Below are positions 45,260-55,009 of a stretch of DNA of 64,000 nucleotides, piece by piece. Under the pieces are notes generated by a model that was not told where the DNA came from, did no database searches, and saw nothing but the letters and a program-made list of their open reading frames with translations. Within the stretch, counting starts at the first letter, position 1; each line of letters begins with the position of its first letter. The DNA comes from Peptostreptococcaceae bacterium (GTDB taxonomy: Bacteria; Bacillota; Clostridia; Peptostreptococcales; Peptostreptococcaceae), in contig CABIZO010000004.1 of assembly GCA_902363255.1 (NCBI GenBank), positions 489,897 through 553,896 on the forward strand, given 5' to 3'. The translations under genes were made by a program, and so were the position numbers.

Positions 45260-46057
45260 TTATTTCTTATATTCTTTAAATCTTGATAATTTAATTGAAT
45301 TTTTTACACAAATTATCTTTAAATTTTCTATTTCTCTAGGCTCTGAAAAATAATATCCTTGTGCATATTCATATCCATACTCCAATAATTTTAAATATTG
45401 ATCCTCAGATTCTATTCCTTCTGCAACTATCAATATATTATGCTCATCCATAACATACTTTATATTTTTAAAAATACTATCTAGCTTTTCATTTTTACCT
45501 ATTCTATTCGTTATAGCTTTATCTATCTTTATAATATCAAAATCAAGGCTAGATATAGCAAGTAAATTTGAATATCCAATTCCAAAATCATCTATAGAAA
45601 TTTTTATACCAAATGACCTCAAAACGCTAATGATTTTTGATAAATTTTCTATATCATTAAATTCTTCTCTTTCTGTAATTTCAAGTTCTATATATTTAGC
45701 TTCTACCCCATACTTATCTAAAAATTTAACTATTTTATCTAAAAAATCATATCTTAATATTGTACTTTTAGATACATTGACTGATATAGGTACTAACATT
45801 ATATCTTTTAAAGTCATATTTTTAAGTACCTTAAATGCATTTTCGATCATATAATAATCTATTAAATAAATGGCTCCTATATCTTCTAATTTTTCAATAA
45901 TTTTTTCTGTATCATTTATTATGCTATTTTGTTTAAATCTTATTAAAGATTCAAGTCCTGATATTTCTTTTGTTTTTATATTAATTTGTGGTTGATATAC
46001 TACTTTTAATTCGTCATTTTTTATAGCATCATACACCTCTAAAAATGCCTTATCCAT
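45260..46057 (-). CDS. EAL-domain c-di-GMP phosphodiesterase
   Basis: A 265-residue, stand-alone EAL domain. Key motifs are VVYQPQIN, ESLIRF (the EAL motif reads ESL), LEITERE, IDDFGIGYSNL, KIDKAITNRIG, VAEGIESEDQ and AQGYYFSEP. The metal-binding acidic residues appear present, so c-di-GMP hydrolysis is likely. The Ala-to-Ser change in EAL is tolerated in some active enzymes. It has no sensor domain. Confidence 0.87.
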   Translation of the reverse strand: MDKAFLEVYDAIKNDELKVVYQPQINIKTKEISGLESLIRFKQNSIINDTEKIIEKLEDIGAIYLIDYYMIENAFKVLKNMTLKDIMLVPISVNVSKSTILRYDFLDKIVKFLDKYGVEAKYIELEITEREEFNDIENLSKIISVLRSFGIKISIDDFGIGYSNLLAISSLDFDIIKIDKAITNRIGKNEKLDSIFKNIKYVMDEHNILIVAEGIESEDQYLKLLEYGYEYAQGYYFSEPREIENLKIICVKNSIKLSRFKEYKK

Positions 46058-47291
46058 ACTTAATCTCTCCTATTTAATCATAAATATATGAAAATTTCAT
46101 ATGTATGTGAGATATACTCTTTGAATCAACCTTTAAATAATTCAAATCTATTTTTTCGTACTCGTTATAAATATTTGGTAAAGATATAACAAATCATGTA
46201 CTTACTCCAATTTACTTTCTTATTTTAGTAAATAATTCTACATATATAACATTTTTTCATATTATTCAGAATATTTTAACTATAATATTTCTATATAAAA
46301 TATATGATCTAGTCTCCAATCTAAAAGTTGTTCTAACATCCCCCTACTATACATCGTCTTTCTAATATAAAAATACTTATATTATATTATTTTACTTAAT
46401 ATTTGTTTTGATGGAATTTTATTAGATATGAAATATCTAACAAAATGAATTAACATTAATTTAATATTAACTTTGCATTATATATTTTTAATTTATACAA
46501 TAATATGATTTTAATATGTTAATTTCTATTTTTTTAAAACTTTATGTCTTTTTTATTATTTATATAGATTATCATTAATTATAATTTTTTTCTATAATAA
46601 AATTTATTTTTTTCATCTTTAATATATCTTTTCTATTTTACATATTATATTTTATATATCATTTGCAAGACTTTAATATAATAGGTATATATTTCTTTAT
46701 AATTTTTGCTAATTGACTTCATCTTTTTTGCAGTCTAGTTATTAAATTCTAATAAAATACAATCCATACCTGTTCTTGTACAAAAATCTCCAAAGCAAAA
46801 TTCTGTTAAGTATTTTAGTATCTTCTCTGAAAATTCACCTGGAAGCCATATATATTTATCTTTGATTTCTGTTCCGTAAACGTAAATCGGAGCCTAAATT
46901 ACTAGTCCTACTTCAAATCTATCTTCATCCTTAATAGTTTCCTGACTTTCCAGTGCTAACTCAATATCAAAGTTTTATCCTATTTATTATCCCCCTTCTT
47001 TAATTCCTCTATATCTCTTTAAATTATTTCCACTTCCTAAACTTACAACGAAAAAAGAACAAAGTTCCTTTAATCATCCAATCTAAGCACATAGCGTATT
47101 CATCTACACTTGTCACACCTGACAGGTAGACAGATTATATTAGTTATTCTCAATATATAATTCTTTTTATAAAAAACTGTACCACTTACTTGTGATATGG
47201 TTCATACCCCTTTATTCCATATAATTAAAATATCCTCTGTTGGTTAAAATAACATAGGTATTAAATTGTTTATACAAAGGAGATATTTCAT
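46058..47291. other. 1.2-kb intergenic region with one decayed frame
   Basis: It is mostly A/T-rich sequence without a supported gene. On the minus strand, 46977 to 46735 is an old coding fragment that reads in one frame DFDIELALESQETIKDEDRF, then a stop, then APIYVYGTEIKDKYIWLPGE and so on to a stop. I do not recognise the family. Bases 47040 to 47240 hold small dyads but no clear terminator. Confidence 0.5.
46735..46977 (-). pseudogene. Unrecognised gene remnant
   Basis: A fragment of about 80 codons with one internal stop (near 46894) and no start. The C-terminal end reads CTRTGMDCILLEFNN. Codon pattern and residue order look protein-like, but the family is unknown. Confidence 0.4.
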
Positions 47292-47996
47292 ATGGACTTT
47301 TTATATAGTCAAGAAACACTTAGCTCCCTTGACTGGGTACTTCGTGCTATTATTGCTTTTTTCTTTTTGCTAACTGTCGCAAAGCTGCTAGGTCAGCGTT
47401 CCTTATCTCAACTAAGGGTACTTGATTTTGCTATTACTTTAGTTATTGGTAATATTATTGCTCATCCCTTGTCTGATGAAAAACTTGGAATGGAAGGCTC
47501 AATAATTACAACACTTGTATTACTTATCCTATATTTGGTCTGTGTATTCATCACTGTTAAGTTCCCGTTTTTTAGAAAGTTTGTTAATCATTCACCAATT
47601 ACAATTATTAAAAATGGTGAAATACTTTATAAGGAACTGACAAGAGCAAAAATATCAATCGATGTTTTATTGGAAGAGTTACGTGAAAACAAAGTAGATG
47701 ATATAAAAAAAGTAGCATTAGCCACTTGGGAACCCAATGGTAAAGTTTCTATTTTTTTACATCCAGAATACGAACCAGTTACACCTTCATCTTTGAATTT
47801 AAAAATAGAACCTTTTAGTTTCCCAAAAACAATTATCCTAGAAGGTAAAATTAATTTCAATGAGTTAGCAGAACTTAATAAAGATGAAGAATGGATTGTT
47901 TCCAAATTGAAAAATTCATATCAAACTGATGTGAAGAATGTGTTATTTGCCACACTAGATAATAATGATAACTTAAAAGCTTTTTTATATAAATAA
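47292..47996 (+). CDS. DUF421 (YetF-like) membrane protein
   Basis: A 234-residue protein with three N-terminal membrane helices and two cytoplasmic YetF/DUF421 domains. Typical segments are KLLGQRSLSQLRVLDFAITL and NHSPITIIKNGEILYKEL. The ribosome binding site is AAAGGAGAT. Spore-associated DUF421 proteins occur in Bacillus, but the function here is unknown. A decayed copy of the C-terminal part lies at 59178 to 59290. Confidence 0.88.
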   Translation: MDFLYSQETLSSLDWVLRAIIAFFFLLTVAKLLGQRSLSQLRVLDFAITLVIGNIIAHPLSDEKLGMEGSIITTLVLLILYLVCVFITVKFPFFRKFVNHSPITIIKNGEILYKELTRAKISIDVLLEELRENKVDDIKKVALATWEPNGKVSIFLHPEYEPVTPSSLNLKIEPFSFPKTIILEGKINFNELAELNKDEEWIVSKLKNSYQTDVKNVLFATLDNNDNLKAFLYK

Positions 47997-48000
47997 TACA

Positions 48001-48036
48001 TAAGCCAATGATATCTTCATACCATTGGCTTATTTT
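48001..48036 (+). terminator. Terminator of the DUF421 gene
   Basis: The stem TAAGCCAATG / CATTGGCTTA is followed by TTTTT. Confidence 0.85.
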
Positions 48037-48089
48037 TAATAATTTACAGATTTATTATAATTTTTAATTTCCTTAAACACCCTTTAGAT

Positions 48090-49439
48090 TTATTCTACTA
48101 AAGAATTTAATTTCTTATCTAAAGTCCATAGTATAATACCACAAATAATTACTATTGCTCCAACTATACCATACGCAGGTGCAAATGAGTATTTACCTAA
48201 GAACTCGTATAAATATCCGTATGATTTCCCTGCTATGAATATGGCAAATGGCCATACTCCCATCATAAGTCCCAACACTCTTGCTGGTGAGAACTTAGAT
48301 ATAAATGAGTTTCCAAGTGGTGAGAATACCATTTCACCAAGTGACATTAATATACCTACTGCAATAATCCACATTAAGCTTGCTTGACCAGCCCCTCTAA
48401 TTATATCTGCAGCGGACATTACTAAAAATGCTACCCCAAGAAGTAACATACCTAATGCTGTTTTCTTGAACATACTTAAATCACCTTTAGGAGATTTTGC
48501 TTTTTTTGCCCAAACTGCTGCAAGCACTGGCCCTAAAACTATACAGCAAAGTGCATTAAGTGAGTCAAACCAAGAAGATGGAACTGTAAAGTTTCCTATC
48601 ATCCAGTTTGCTTTATTTGCATAATCAAAATCTGGACCCCAATGGTACATAATTGGCATATAAGTTAAATACCATACTACCCAGAAAATTATAGAAAAAA
48701 TAGTTACAAGTATAATTGCCCAAATTCTATGTTTTTCCTTTCTAGTCAAAGGTTCACTGTCGCTCTTTTGTTTATCTTTTTCACTTTCAATGTTTGTTTC
48801 GTTAACTTTAAATGGCTTTTTACCAATTTCCCCAAAATATGCTCTTCCCCCAAATACTAGCCATAAAGTATCAAGGAATAATAATAGAGCACACACTAAA
48901 AATGTAGGACCAAAACCTATTCCATAAGCTACAAATGATACAACTGTTGTACCTATAAAAGATCCTATATTTACAAATGAATATTGTATTGAGAAAGCGG
49001 AATCCAACTGATCCTTATCTTCAAATAATCTACCATTTATACCTGATACATTACCTTTAAATAATCCAGTTCCTACTGATACAAGAATTATCATAAGCCA
49101 TAGAAGTGCTACTGAGCCTTGAGTTGCTGATTGCCATCCACATAAATATCCAATACCCATTAATAATGTTCCTAAAGGTACACAGATTCTTGGACTTACC
49201 CATCTATCTGCTATGTACCCCCCTATTATAGGCGTTAGATAAGTGAATGCAACTAAGTTTGCACTCATTTTTGCCCCATCAGCATCAGTTAAGCCTAAAC
49301 CACCCTCAACCAATGTTTTGGCAACAAATAATGCTATTAACCATTTACAAGAATAAAAAGCCATACGTTCTAATGTAAATGATAAAGCACACACATAAAA
49401 ACCTTTTGGATACTTTTTCTTTCCTACACTGTTTTCCAT
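48090..49439 (-). CDS. POT-family peptide transporter
   Basis: A 449-residue proton-coupled oligopeptide transporter with about 12 to 14 membrane helices. Family marks are FTLERMAFYS (the ExxER region), GLFKGNVSGINGRLF and YSFVNIGSFIG (the PTR2 signature area). It imports di- and tripeptides. It is monocistronic. Confidence 0.87.
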   Translation of the reverse strand: MENSVGKKKYPKGFYVCALSFTLERMAFYSCKWLIALFVAKTLVEGGLGLTDADGAKMSANLVAFTYLTPIIGGYIADRWVSPRICVPLGTLLMGIGYLCGWQSATQGSVALLWLMIILVSVGTGLFKGNVSGINGRLFEDKDQLDSAFSIQYSFVNIGSFIGTTVVSFVAYGIGFGPTFLVCALLLFLDTLWLVFGGRAYFGEIGKKPFKVNETNIESEKDKQKSDSEPLTRKEKHRIWAIILVTIFSIIFWVVWYLTYMPIMYHWGPDFDYANKANWMIGNFTVPSSWFDSLNALCCIVLGPVLAAVWAKKAKSPKGDLSMFKKTALGMLLLGVAFLVMSAADIIRGAGQASLMWIIAVGILMSLGEMVFSPLGNSFISKFSPARVLGLMMGVWPFAIFIAGKSYGYLYEFLGKYSFAPAYGIVGAIVIICGIILWTLDKKLNSLVE

Positions 49440-49671
49440 AACTCTCCTCCTGTTTATTTTTTATGTGTCAATACATTTATGCCCACAACAAAAATGTAAC
49501 AGAAACTATATATACGGTCAATTAAATATAGATAATTTTTCTTGTATACATGAGTTTTTTTAATATTTATAACCTTATTTTTTATTGCCTAGTATAAAAT
49601 TTCAAATACTGCAAAAACTTGATATAAAGCGTCAATTTCTTAACCTCCAAGTAAAACTTATGAAAATATCC

Positions 49672-49702
49672 AAGGGTGTATCATTTTTGATACACCCTTT
49701 AC
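49672..49702 (-). terminator. Terminator
   Basis: The perfect stem AAGGGTGTATC / GATACACCCTT with loop ATTTTT. It lies about 105 bases downstream of the DUF3169 gene on the minus strand. Between them the frame KIDKLLNVKEIKAIDKLVT ends at a stop and may be another gene remnant. Confidence 0.75.
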
Positions 49703-49806
49703 ACTCTTATTTTTATTAATTATAGTTATACTCTCGTGTTACCAACTTATCTATAGCTTTAATCTCTTTTACATTTAATAATTTATCAATCTTGTATGAA
49801 AATCCT

Positions 49807-50601
49807 TTATTTTGTCTTTGAATATTTAATTGATGCAATACAATAAGAAATTGTTTGAACTATCCATATAATTATTACCATTACAATAGGCATAACTCCA
49901 AAATCCCACAATTGGGAGCCTAGAACACATAATACCCAAAGTATCGCACATGTTGTAGATACAGCTATATATGATTTATAAGCACTCTTATATATACCTA
50001 ATTTTATAGCTTCATCACAACTATCCATCCATTTTTTACTGAATTTCACATCGTATACACTACCTTTTAGTAAAGGATTAATTTCTTTTTCAAAATTAAC
50101 TATTTTCTTTTGAATTAATATGGAAGATACGGTACATAATAAAAATCCTGACATGAAACAAATAACATTTATAATAACAAGAGCAATATTTTCATTATTA
50201 AAAGGTAGTAACATACTTCCAATTCCAAAGAAGAAGAATCCTAAAATCATATTTACAGAAGTAAATAGCATGATATAAGATAATTTATCTTCAATTTTAT
50301 CAATTACATCATCATCTTCCTCTGTCTCTTTCCAGATATCAAACTCTTTTCGTGAATTCTTATAAACTATTGTACTTATTATTATTACCAATATGGAAAG
50401 TACAAGGCTTGCATATGGTGTAATAGCACTAAATATATTTCCCAATAAGTTTGGAACGCTATCCCCTAGCACTTCCTTTAAACTTACAGACGTGGCACCG
50501 AAAATGCCTCCAATAATTCCGGATATTACTACTATAATAACAAAACCTTTAAAAGCCTTCTTATCTTCCTTTTTAATTTCATTTACACGATTATCACTCA
50601 T
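49807..50601 (-). CDS. DUF3169 membrane protein
   Basis: A 264-residue DUF3169-family protein with six membrane helices (about 18 to 40, 60 to 82, 105 to 128, 135 to 160, 205 to 225, 235 to 255). It directly follows a small XRE regulator (3-base gap), the usual setting of this family in Firmicutes. The function is unknown. Confidence 0.8.
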   Translation of the reverse strand: MSDNRVNEIKKEDKKAFKGFVIIVVISGIIGGIFGATSVSLKEVLGDSVPNLLGNIFSAITPYASLVLSILVIIISTIVYKNSRKEFDIWKETEEDDDVIDKIEDKLSYIMLFTSVNMILGFFFFGIGSMLLPFNNENIALVIINVICFMSGFLLCTVSSILIQKKIVNFEKEINPLLKGSVYDVKFSKKWMDSCDEAIKLGIYKSAYKSYIAVSTTCAILWVLCVLGSQLWDFGVMPIVMVIIIWIVQTISYCIASIKYSKTK

Positions 50602-50604
50602 TTT

Positions 50605-50808
50605 CTAATCCTCCTCATAACTAAAAATATCTTCCACACTTACATTTAAAACCTTAGCTATTTTTAGTGCTAAAGTTACTGAGGGAGAATAATCTCCACG
50701 CTCAATTTGGCTAATTGTTTGCCTAGATACTCCAACTAATTTACCCATTTCAGTTTGATTTACATTAATCTTAGCTCTATATTCTTTTAAACGATTAATT
50801 AATGGCAT
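50605..50808 (-). CDS. Small XRE regulator
   Basis: A 67-residue HTH protein (NQTEMGKLVGVSRQTISQIE). The ATG at 50808 has AGGAGG six bases upstream; a longer frame to 50880 runs through the operators. It is transcribed with the DUF3169 gene and probably represses its own promoter through the dyads just upstream. Confidence 0.88.
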   Translation of the reverse strand: MPLINRLKEYRAKINVNQTEMGKLVGVSRQTISQIERGDYSPSVTLALKIAKVLNVSVEDIFSYEED

Positions 50809-50840
50809 ATAATTCCTCCTGACTATTTTCATTGTCATTA

Positions 50841-50892
50841 TGACAACTATATTTGTCATAATGACTATAGTATATGACAATCATAGTTGTCA
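50841..50892. promoter_or_regulatory. Paired TGACAA dyads, likely autoregulatory operators
   Basis: TGACAACTATATTTGTCA (50841 to 50858) and TGACAATCATAGTTGTCA (50875 to 50892) are dyads of the form TGACAA-N6-TTGTCA, with one mismatch in the first, 34 bases apart. A further TTGTCA half-site is at 50833. They lie just upstream of the XRE gene. Confidence 0.7.
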
Positions 50893-51146
50893 AGTGATTA
50901 GTTTACATATTTTTAATATTTAACATTTGATAATATTGATTTTTATTTTCATTATTTCAATTTAACTATTTTTAAGTAAAATTTTACAATATTTTGATTT
51001 AAGTTTTATAAAGTCAGGTATATTTATATGTAAAAAATCTACATTATATAAATTATTTTCTATTAAAACTATAAATAAGTTGCATAGACAACTAAATTAT
51101 TATATAATGTTCGATATGCAATTTTTTAAATTATATAAATATAATC

Positions 51147-51236
51147 AATAAGCAAGATGGCATGAGCCAAGAAGAATTATCTGAAATGCTAATTATAGAT
51201 AAAGGTACTACTGATAAATCAATAAAAAAGCTATAA
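51147..51236 (+). pseudogene. MarR regulator fragment
   Basis: In frame it reads NKQDGMSQEELSEMLIIDKG followed by TTDKSIKKL and a stop. This is the recognition-helix part of a MarR-family HTH. No start or other domain is present. It lies 42 bases upstream of the MATE exporter, which it probably once controlled. Confidence 0.7.
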
Positions 51237-51278
51237 GATTAAATATGCATAAATCAAAATGTAAAACAGGAGGACTTC

Positions 51279-52648
51279 ATGAGCAATAATCAACAAGTTT
51301 TAGGTACAGAACCTGTAGGAAAATTACTTCTAAAATACTCTCTTCCAGCAATAATTGGTATGATGGTAAACGGACTGTACAATGTGGTAGATAGGATATT
51401 TATAGGTAATATGCCAGGAGTTGGACCACTTGCCATAACTGGTCTAGGTGTTACAATGCCTATAATGACTATAATAATAGCCTTTGGCATGCTTATAGGT
51501 ATAGGTACAGCTACTAATATTTCTATTAAGTTAGGACAAGGAAAAAAGAAGAAGCAGAAAAATTTCTAGGTAATGCAATTACATTATCAGTTATAATTGG
51601 ATTAACGATAATGGTAGTTGGATTAATATTTGGAAATCAAATACTTCAATTATTTGGAGCTAGTGAAGGTAGTTTACAATATGCAAAAGCGTATATTAAT
51701 GTAATATTACTAGGAACTATGTTTAACCTAATAGGATTTGTTTTTAACTCTACTATTAGAGGCGATGGTAATCCAAAACTTTCTGCAACAATAATGGTTG
51801 TAGGATGTGGATTAAATATAGTTTTAGACGCTGTGTTTATCTTTGTATTAAATTTTGGAATACAAGGTGCAGCATTAGCAACTATTATATCTCAGTGTGT
51901 TACAGCTGTTTGGGGATTAACTTATTATACAAAAGGAAAATCAAATTTAAAATTACACAAAGCTAATTTAAAATTAAATAAATCCTTAGTACTTACAATA
52001 GCTGCAATAGGATCAGCTCCATTTGCTATGCAATTAGCAGCAAGTTGTGTTCAAGTAATAAGTAATAACGCACTTAGAACTTATGGAGGAGATTTAGCTA
52101 TAGGTGCTATGGCTACTATAAACTCTATAATAATGATGGTGGGAATGCCAATAGTAGGTATAAGTCAAGGTGCTCAACCTATAATTGGATTCAACTATGG
52201 ATGTAAAAAATATGATAGAGTTGAAAAAACGCTTAAATTAGCTACAATAACTGCTACTTTAGGTTTAACTATAGGTTGGCTTATTGTCCAATTCTATCCA
52301 GAGCCAATAGTAAGTATGTTCAATAGTGATGCAGAACTTGTAAGTATATCAGTTGATGGAATAAGAAAATATTTAATCATGATGCCTTTAATAGGAATAT
52401 CTATGATCGGATCAAACTATATTCAATCAATTGGTAATGCTAAACAAGCAATGTTCTTAGGTTTACTTAGACAAGTAATCTTATTAGTTCCTATGATGCT
52501 TATTTTACCAAAATTCTTAGGATTAAATGGTGTCTGGTTCTCTCAACCAGTAGCAGATTTAATTTCTTGTATATTAACATTTATATTAGTTAGTAGAGAG
52601 ATTAAATCTCATAGAGTTAAAGATACAGATGTGGAAAATGTAGCTTAA
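51279..52648 (+). pseudogene. MATE exporter (MepA-like) with one frameshift
   Basis: The first frame (51279 to 51569) encodes helices 1 to 2 of a MATE transporter (LLLKYSLPAIIGMMVNGLYN, then DRIFIGNMPGVGPLAI). The second frame continues the protein (residues EEAEKFLGNAITLSVIIGLT onward) to 52648, with SQGAQPIIGFNYGCKKYDRV. Adding one A to the A6 run at 51542 to 51547 restores a protein of about 456 residues. The ribosome binding site is AGGAGG. It would pump cationic drugs or metabolites by sodium or proton antiport. Confidence 0.85.
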
Positions 52649-52703
52649 ATTTATAATTGATGAAAGATCTGATTTTTCAATGGAATTTGATTTGAAAATA
52701 GCT

Positions 52704-52736
52704 AAAGGCAGTATCAGAAGTTGATACTGCCTTTTA
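52704..52736. terminator. Terminator
   Basis: The perfect 13-base stem AAAGGCAGTATCA / TGATACTGCCTTT with T-run lies between the convergent MATE gene and the 116-residue gene. Confidence 0.85.
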
Positions 52737-52741
52737 TTATT

Positions 52742-53092
52742 CTACTGCACTATTTCAAGTAATTGTCTAAAATGTTTCTTATTCATTTTAATCATACTTT
52801 TCTTTCCATCTTTAAATTCAACAGAAACTAACCTATATATTTCATAATTGTTATTTGCAGTGAATCCTGCTATTACACCTAAATACCCAATAAGATATAC
52901 ACCTATTATAATTCTTGCTATAACATCTATAATATTCTTTCCATATTCAGTATGTATAACTTCAAATTTATTTATGGTATTTTTTGAAATCTCAATATTA
53001 TTATCATTATTTTCTAATACTAATTCCCCTGTTTCTTTAGATAAACGTATACAAAAATTTTTATAATCTCCACTTACAACTAAATTGTTCAT
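52742..53092 (-). CDS. Hypothetical membrane-associated protein
   Basis: A 116-residue protein with strand-rich ends (FCIRLSKETGELVLEN; YRLVSVEFKDGKKSMIK) and one hydrophobic hairpin (IIIGVYLIGYLGVIAGFTA). The pattern resembles small pleckstrin-like proteins with an inserted membrane helix, but I cannot assign a family. Confidence 0.55.
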   Translation of the reverse strand: MNNLVVSGDYKNFCIRLSKETGELVLENNDNNIEISKNTINKFEVIHTEYGKNIIDVIARIIIGVYLIGYLGVIAGFTANNNYEIYRLVSVEFKDGKKSMIKMNKKHFRQLLEIVQ

Positions 53093-53750
53093 TAAATTAT
53101 CCCTTTCTCTAATTAAATATTAATTTTCTGCTTTAAATAAATTTATACTTGATAAAACACAAATTAGCATAGAAAGTCCTAATTTCAACTAGTTCATATA
53201 AAGCCATAACTCTCCACCCAACACTGCATCTGGAGATGTGTTATATTCATCAACATAAATACCTAAGTTTAAAAATAATTTATATTATATTATTAAACAA
53301 ACTACGCTCGATGTAAATATAGCCCCATTTATAATTTTATTTCTGCTCAATTCCCTATACTCATCATATTTTCGCAATATATAACTAGTGTTTATAAACA
53401 AAACTAATCTCGCCGATAAATTACTGTTTATGTCATATACTATTTAGTTAATATATATTTCCATTATACAATATTTTACAGGCAAATAAAAGTTGACAAC
53501 CATTGAGTTACTATGTGGGATTTCCATTTAAAGTAGTTTTGGATTATACATCGGATTAAGATGTTGCATAAAAGGAATTTAATACACTCTTAATAAGTAG
53601 TATAGCTCCTTTTGACTATGATTAAAATATAATCCAAGTCAAAAGGAGCTTTTTTAACGAGAAGTGGGAAGTTACAAGTTATCAATTTCAACTTCCTTTA
53701 GACAAATCAAGAAATATTTAAATTAATTTTATTTATTAAAAAGAATTGCA
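53093..53750. other. Intergenic region with one terminator
   Basis: A perfect 14-base stem AGCTCCTTTTGACT / AGTCAAAAGGAGCT (53604 to 53650) is followed by TTTTTT. Bases 53440 to 53190 on the minus strand keep a degenerate frame (SARLVLFINTSYILRKYDEY, stop, later AVLGGELWLYMN). This may be the remnant of a small membrane protein; no family is recognised. Confidence 0.5.
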
Positions 53751-54158
53751 CTATTCTAAGCTCTCCAAAAGAGAACAGAAAGATCTGAACTCTTCTATAC
53801 TTTTTATTTCTTTTAAGTTTCTAATATCAATCATATTGTTACTAGGCTTATGCTTTAAAAACTCCATGTCATATATTTCGCATTTGCAAAAGCCTTTTAA
53901 AAATACATACTTATATGGTTCATATTTATCCATATTTTTTTCAAAGTATTTTATCTTTGCATAGCATAGCCTATTAATATAAAATAATAATGCTAGTACT
54001 GACTCCTTTTGGGCAAATTTATGTGAAAAATATTTAACACAATGATACTTATCGTGCTTTAATTCCCATATCATATCATCAGAACAAGTAAGGGAATATT
54101 TATCTATCAGTTTCACTTTTTCTTCACTCAGTTGTCTTTTTAAAATTTCATCATTCAT
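53751..54158 (-). CDS. Hypothetical protein
   Basis: A 135-residue protein. The ATG at 54158 is preceded by GGGGTGGGGAT; an upstream start at 54203 is less likely. The sequence is charged and helical, with a Cys pair (KGFCKCEIYD). It has no signal peptide. No family is recognised. Confidence 0.5.
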   Translation of the reverse strand: MNDEILKRQLSEEKVKLIDKYSLTCSDDMIWELKHDKYHCVKYFSHKFAQKESVLALLFYINRLCYAKIKYFEKNMDKYEPYKYVFLKGFCKCEIYDMEFLKHKPSNNMIDIRNLKEIKSIEEFRSFCSLLESLE

Positions 54159-54239
54159 ATCCCCACCCCTAAAAATATTACTCCTAAGTAAATTATAATC
54201 CATTGATTGGACAAAAACTATGTAGTTATATGAGCTTTA

Positions 54240-54737
54240 TCATTGAAATTTTATATAGGAATTTATAAGAAATAGAATTTTTAAATATATGATTTTTAAT
54301 GTATTTTTCTACTTGCATATTTTCAGGAGTTTTATTTAAAAGTGTAGATTCTCCTAGATTTTTTAATGTTTCTATTACCATAAATTTTAATTCATCTATA
54401 TTTTCTTTTTGGTACTATTAAAAACATTTTGAAGATTCCACCCTATTTGGGTAAATCTTTCAGCTTTAATTATTCTAGAAATCTTATCCATTTGAATATC
54501 TTTATTTTTAAAATGTCTTAAACTTCTTCGAAGCTTAATGAAATTAAGAAGTTTATCAGCATCCAGTTCGAATTCTTCTTTATTATAATCTTTTACATCC
54601 TCCGTATTATTAACATCTATAGATACTGCTTCTTTAGGAATCTTTATTTCTGCTGAACTACTAAAATCTTTAGGATACAAATAATTTCCTAATACTATAT
54701 TTGCTAAATCTGATAAATATGAAAAATATTTTATCAT
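54240..54737 (-). pseudogene. Ferredoxin-nitroreductase remnant
   Basis: The frame at 54737 to 54396 contains IPKEAVSID and LLNFIKLRRSLRHFKNKDIQ, then RIIKAERFTQIGWNLQNV, the nitroreductase FMN region. After a frameshift, ENIDELKFMVIETLKNLGES continues the family pattern. The N-terminal ferredoxin cysteines are missing (Ile in place of Cys before PKEAVS) and the C-terminal half is gone. At least two shifts make it a true pseudogene. Confidence 0.75.
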
Positions 54738-55009
54738 TTTTTGCCAATATCAAAAGGTTACTAATTTAATTAGTAACCTTTCATCCTTAATTTCCTGAAT
54801 ATTAGATTTTAAACCTTCTATCTTGACTTTTGATGTGTATCTAAATTCGAAATATATTCTCTCTTACTTCTCTAAAAACTCAACTTGCTTCAATTTGATT
54901 ACTATTTAATATAAAATAATATCTTTATTAATATATTTTATACCTATATACAATACTATCTAGATTTTATTTTTACTATATACAAGTGTTACTAATAAAA
55001 TTTAAGTTT

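Noticed and set aside
34088..49702. Repeated hairpins with ATTTTT loops as a dispersed repeat family
   Set aside because: The hairpins at 34088, 44310 and 49672 share loop and GATAC-like stem words but sit directly after genes and differ in length. They are ordinary terminators.
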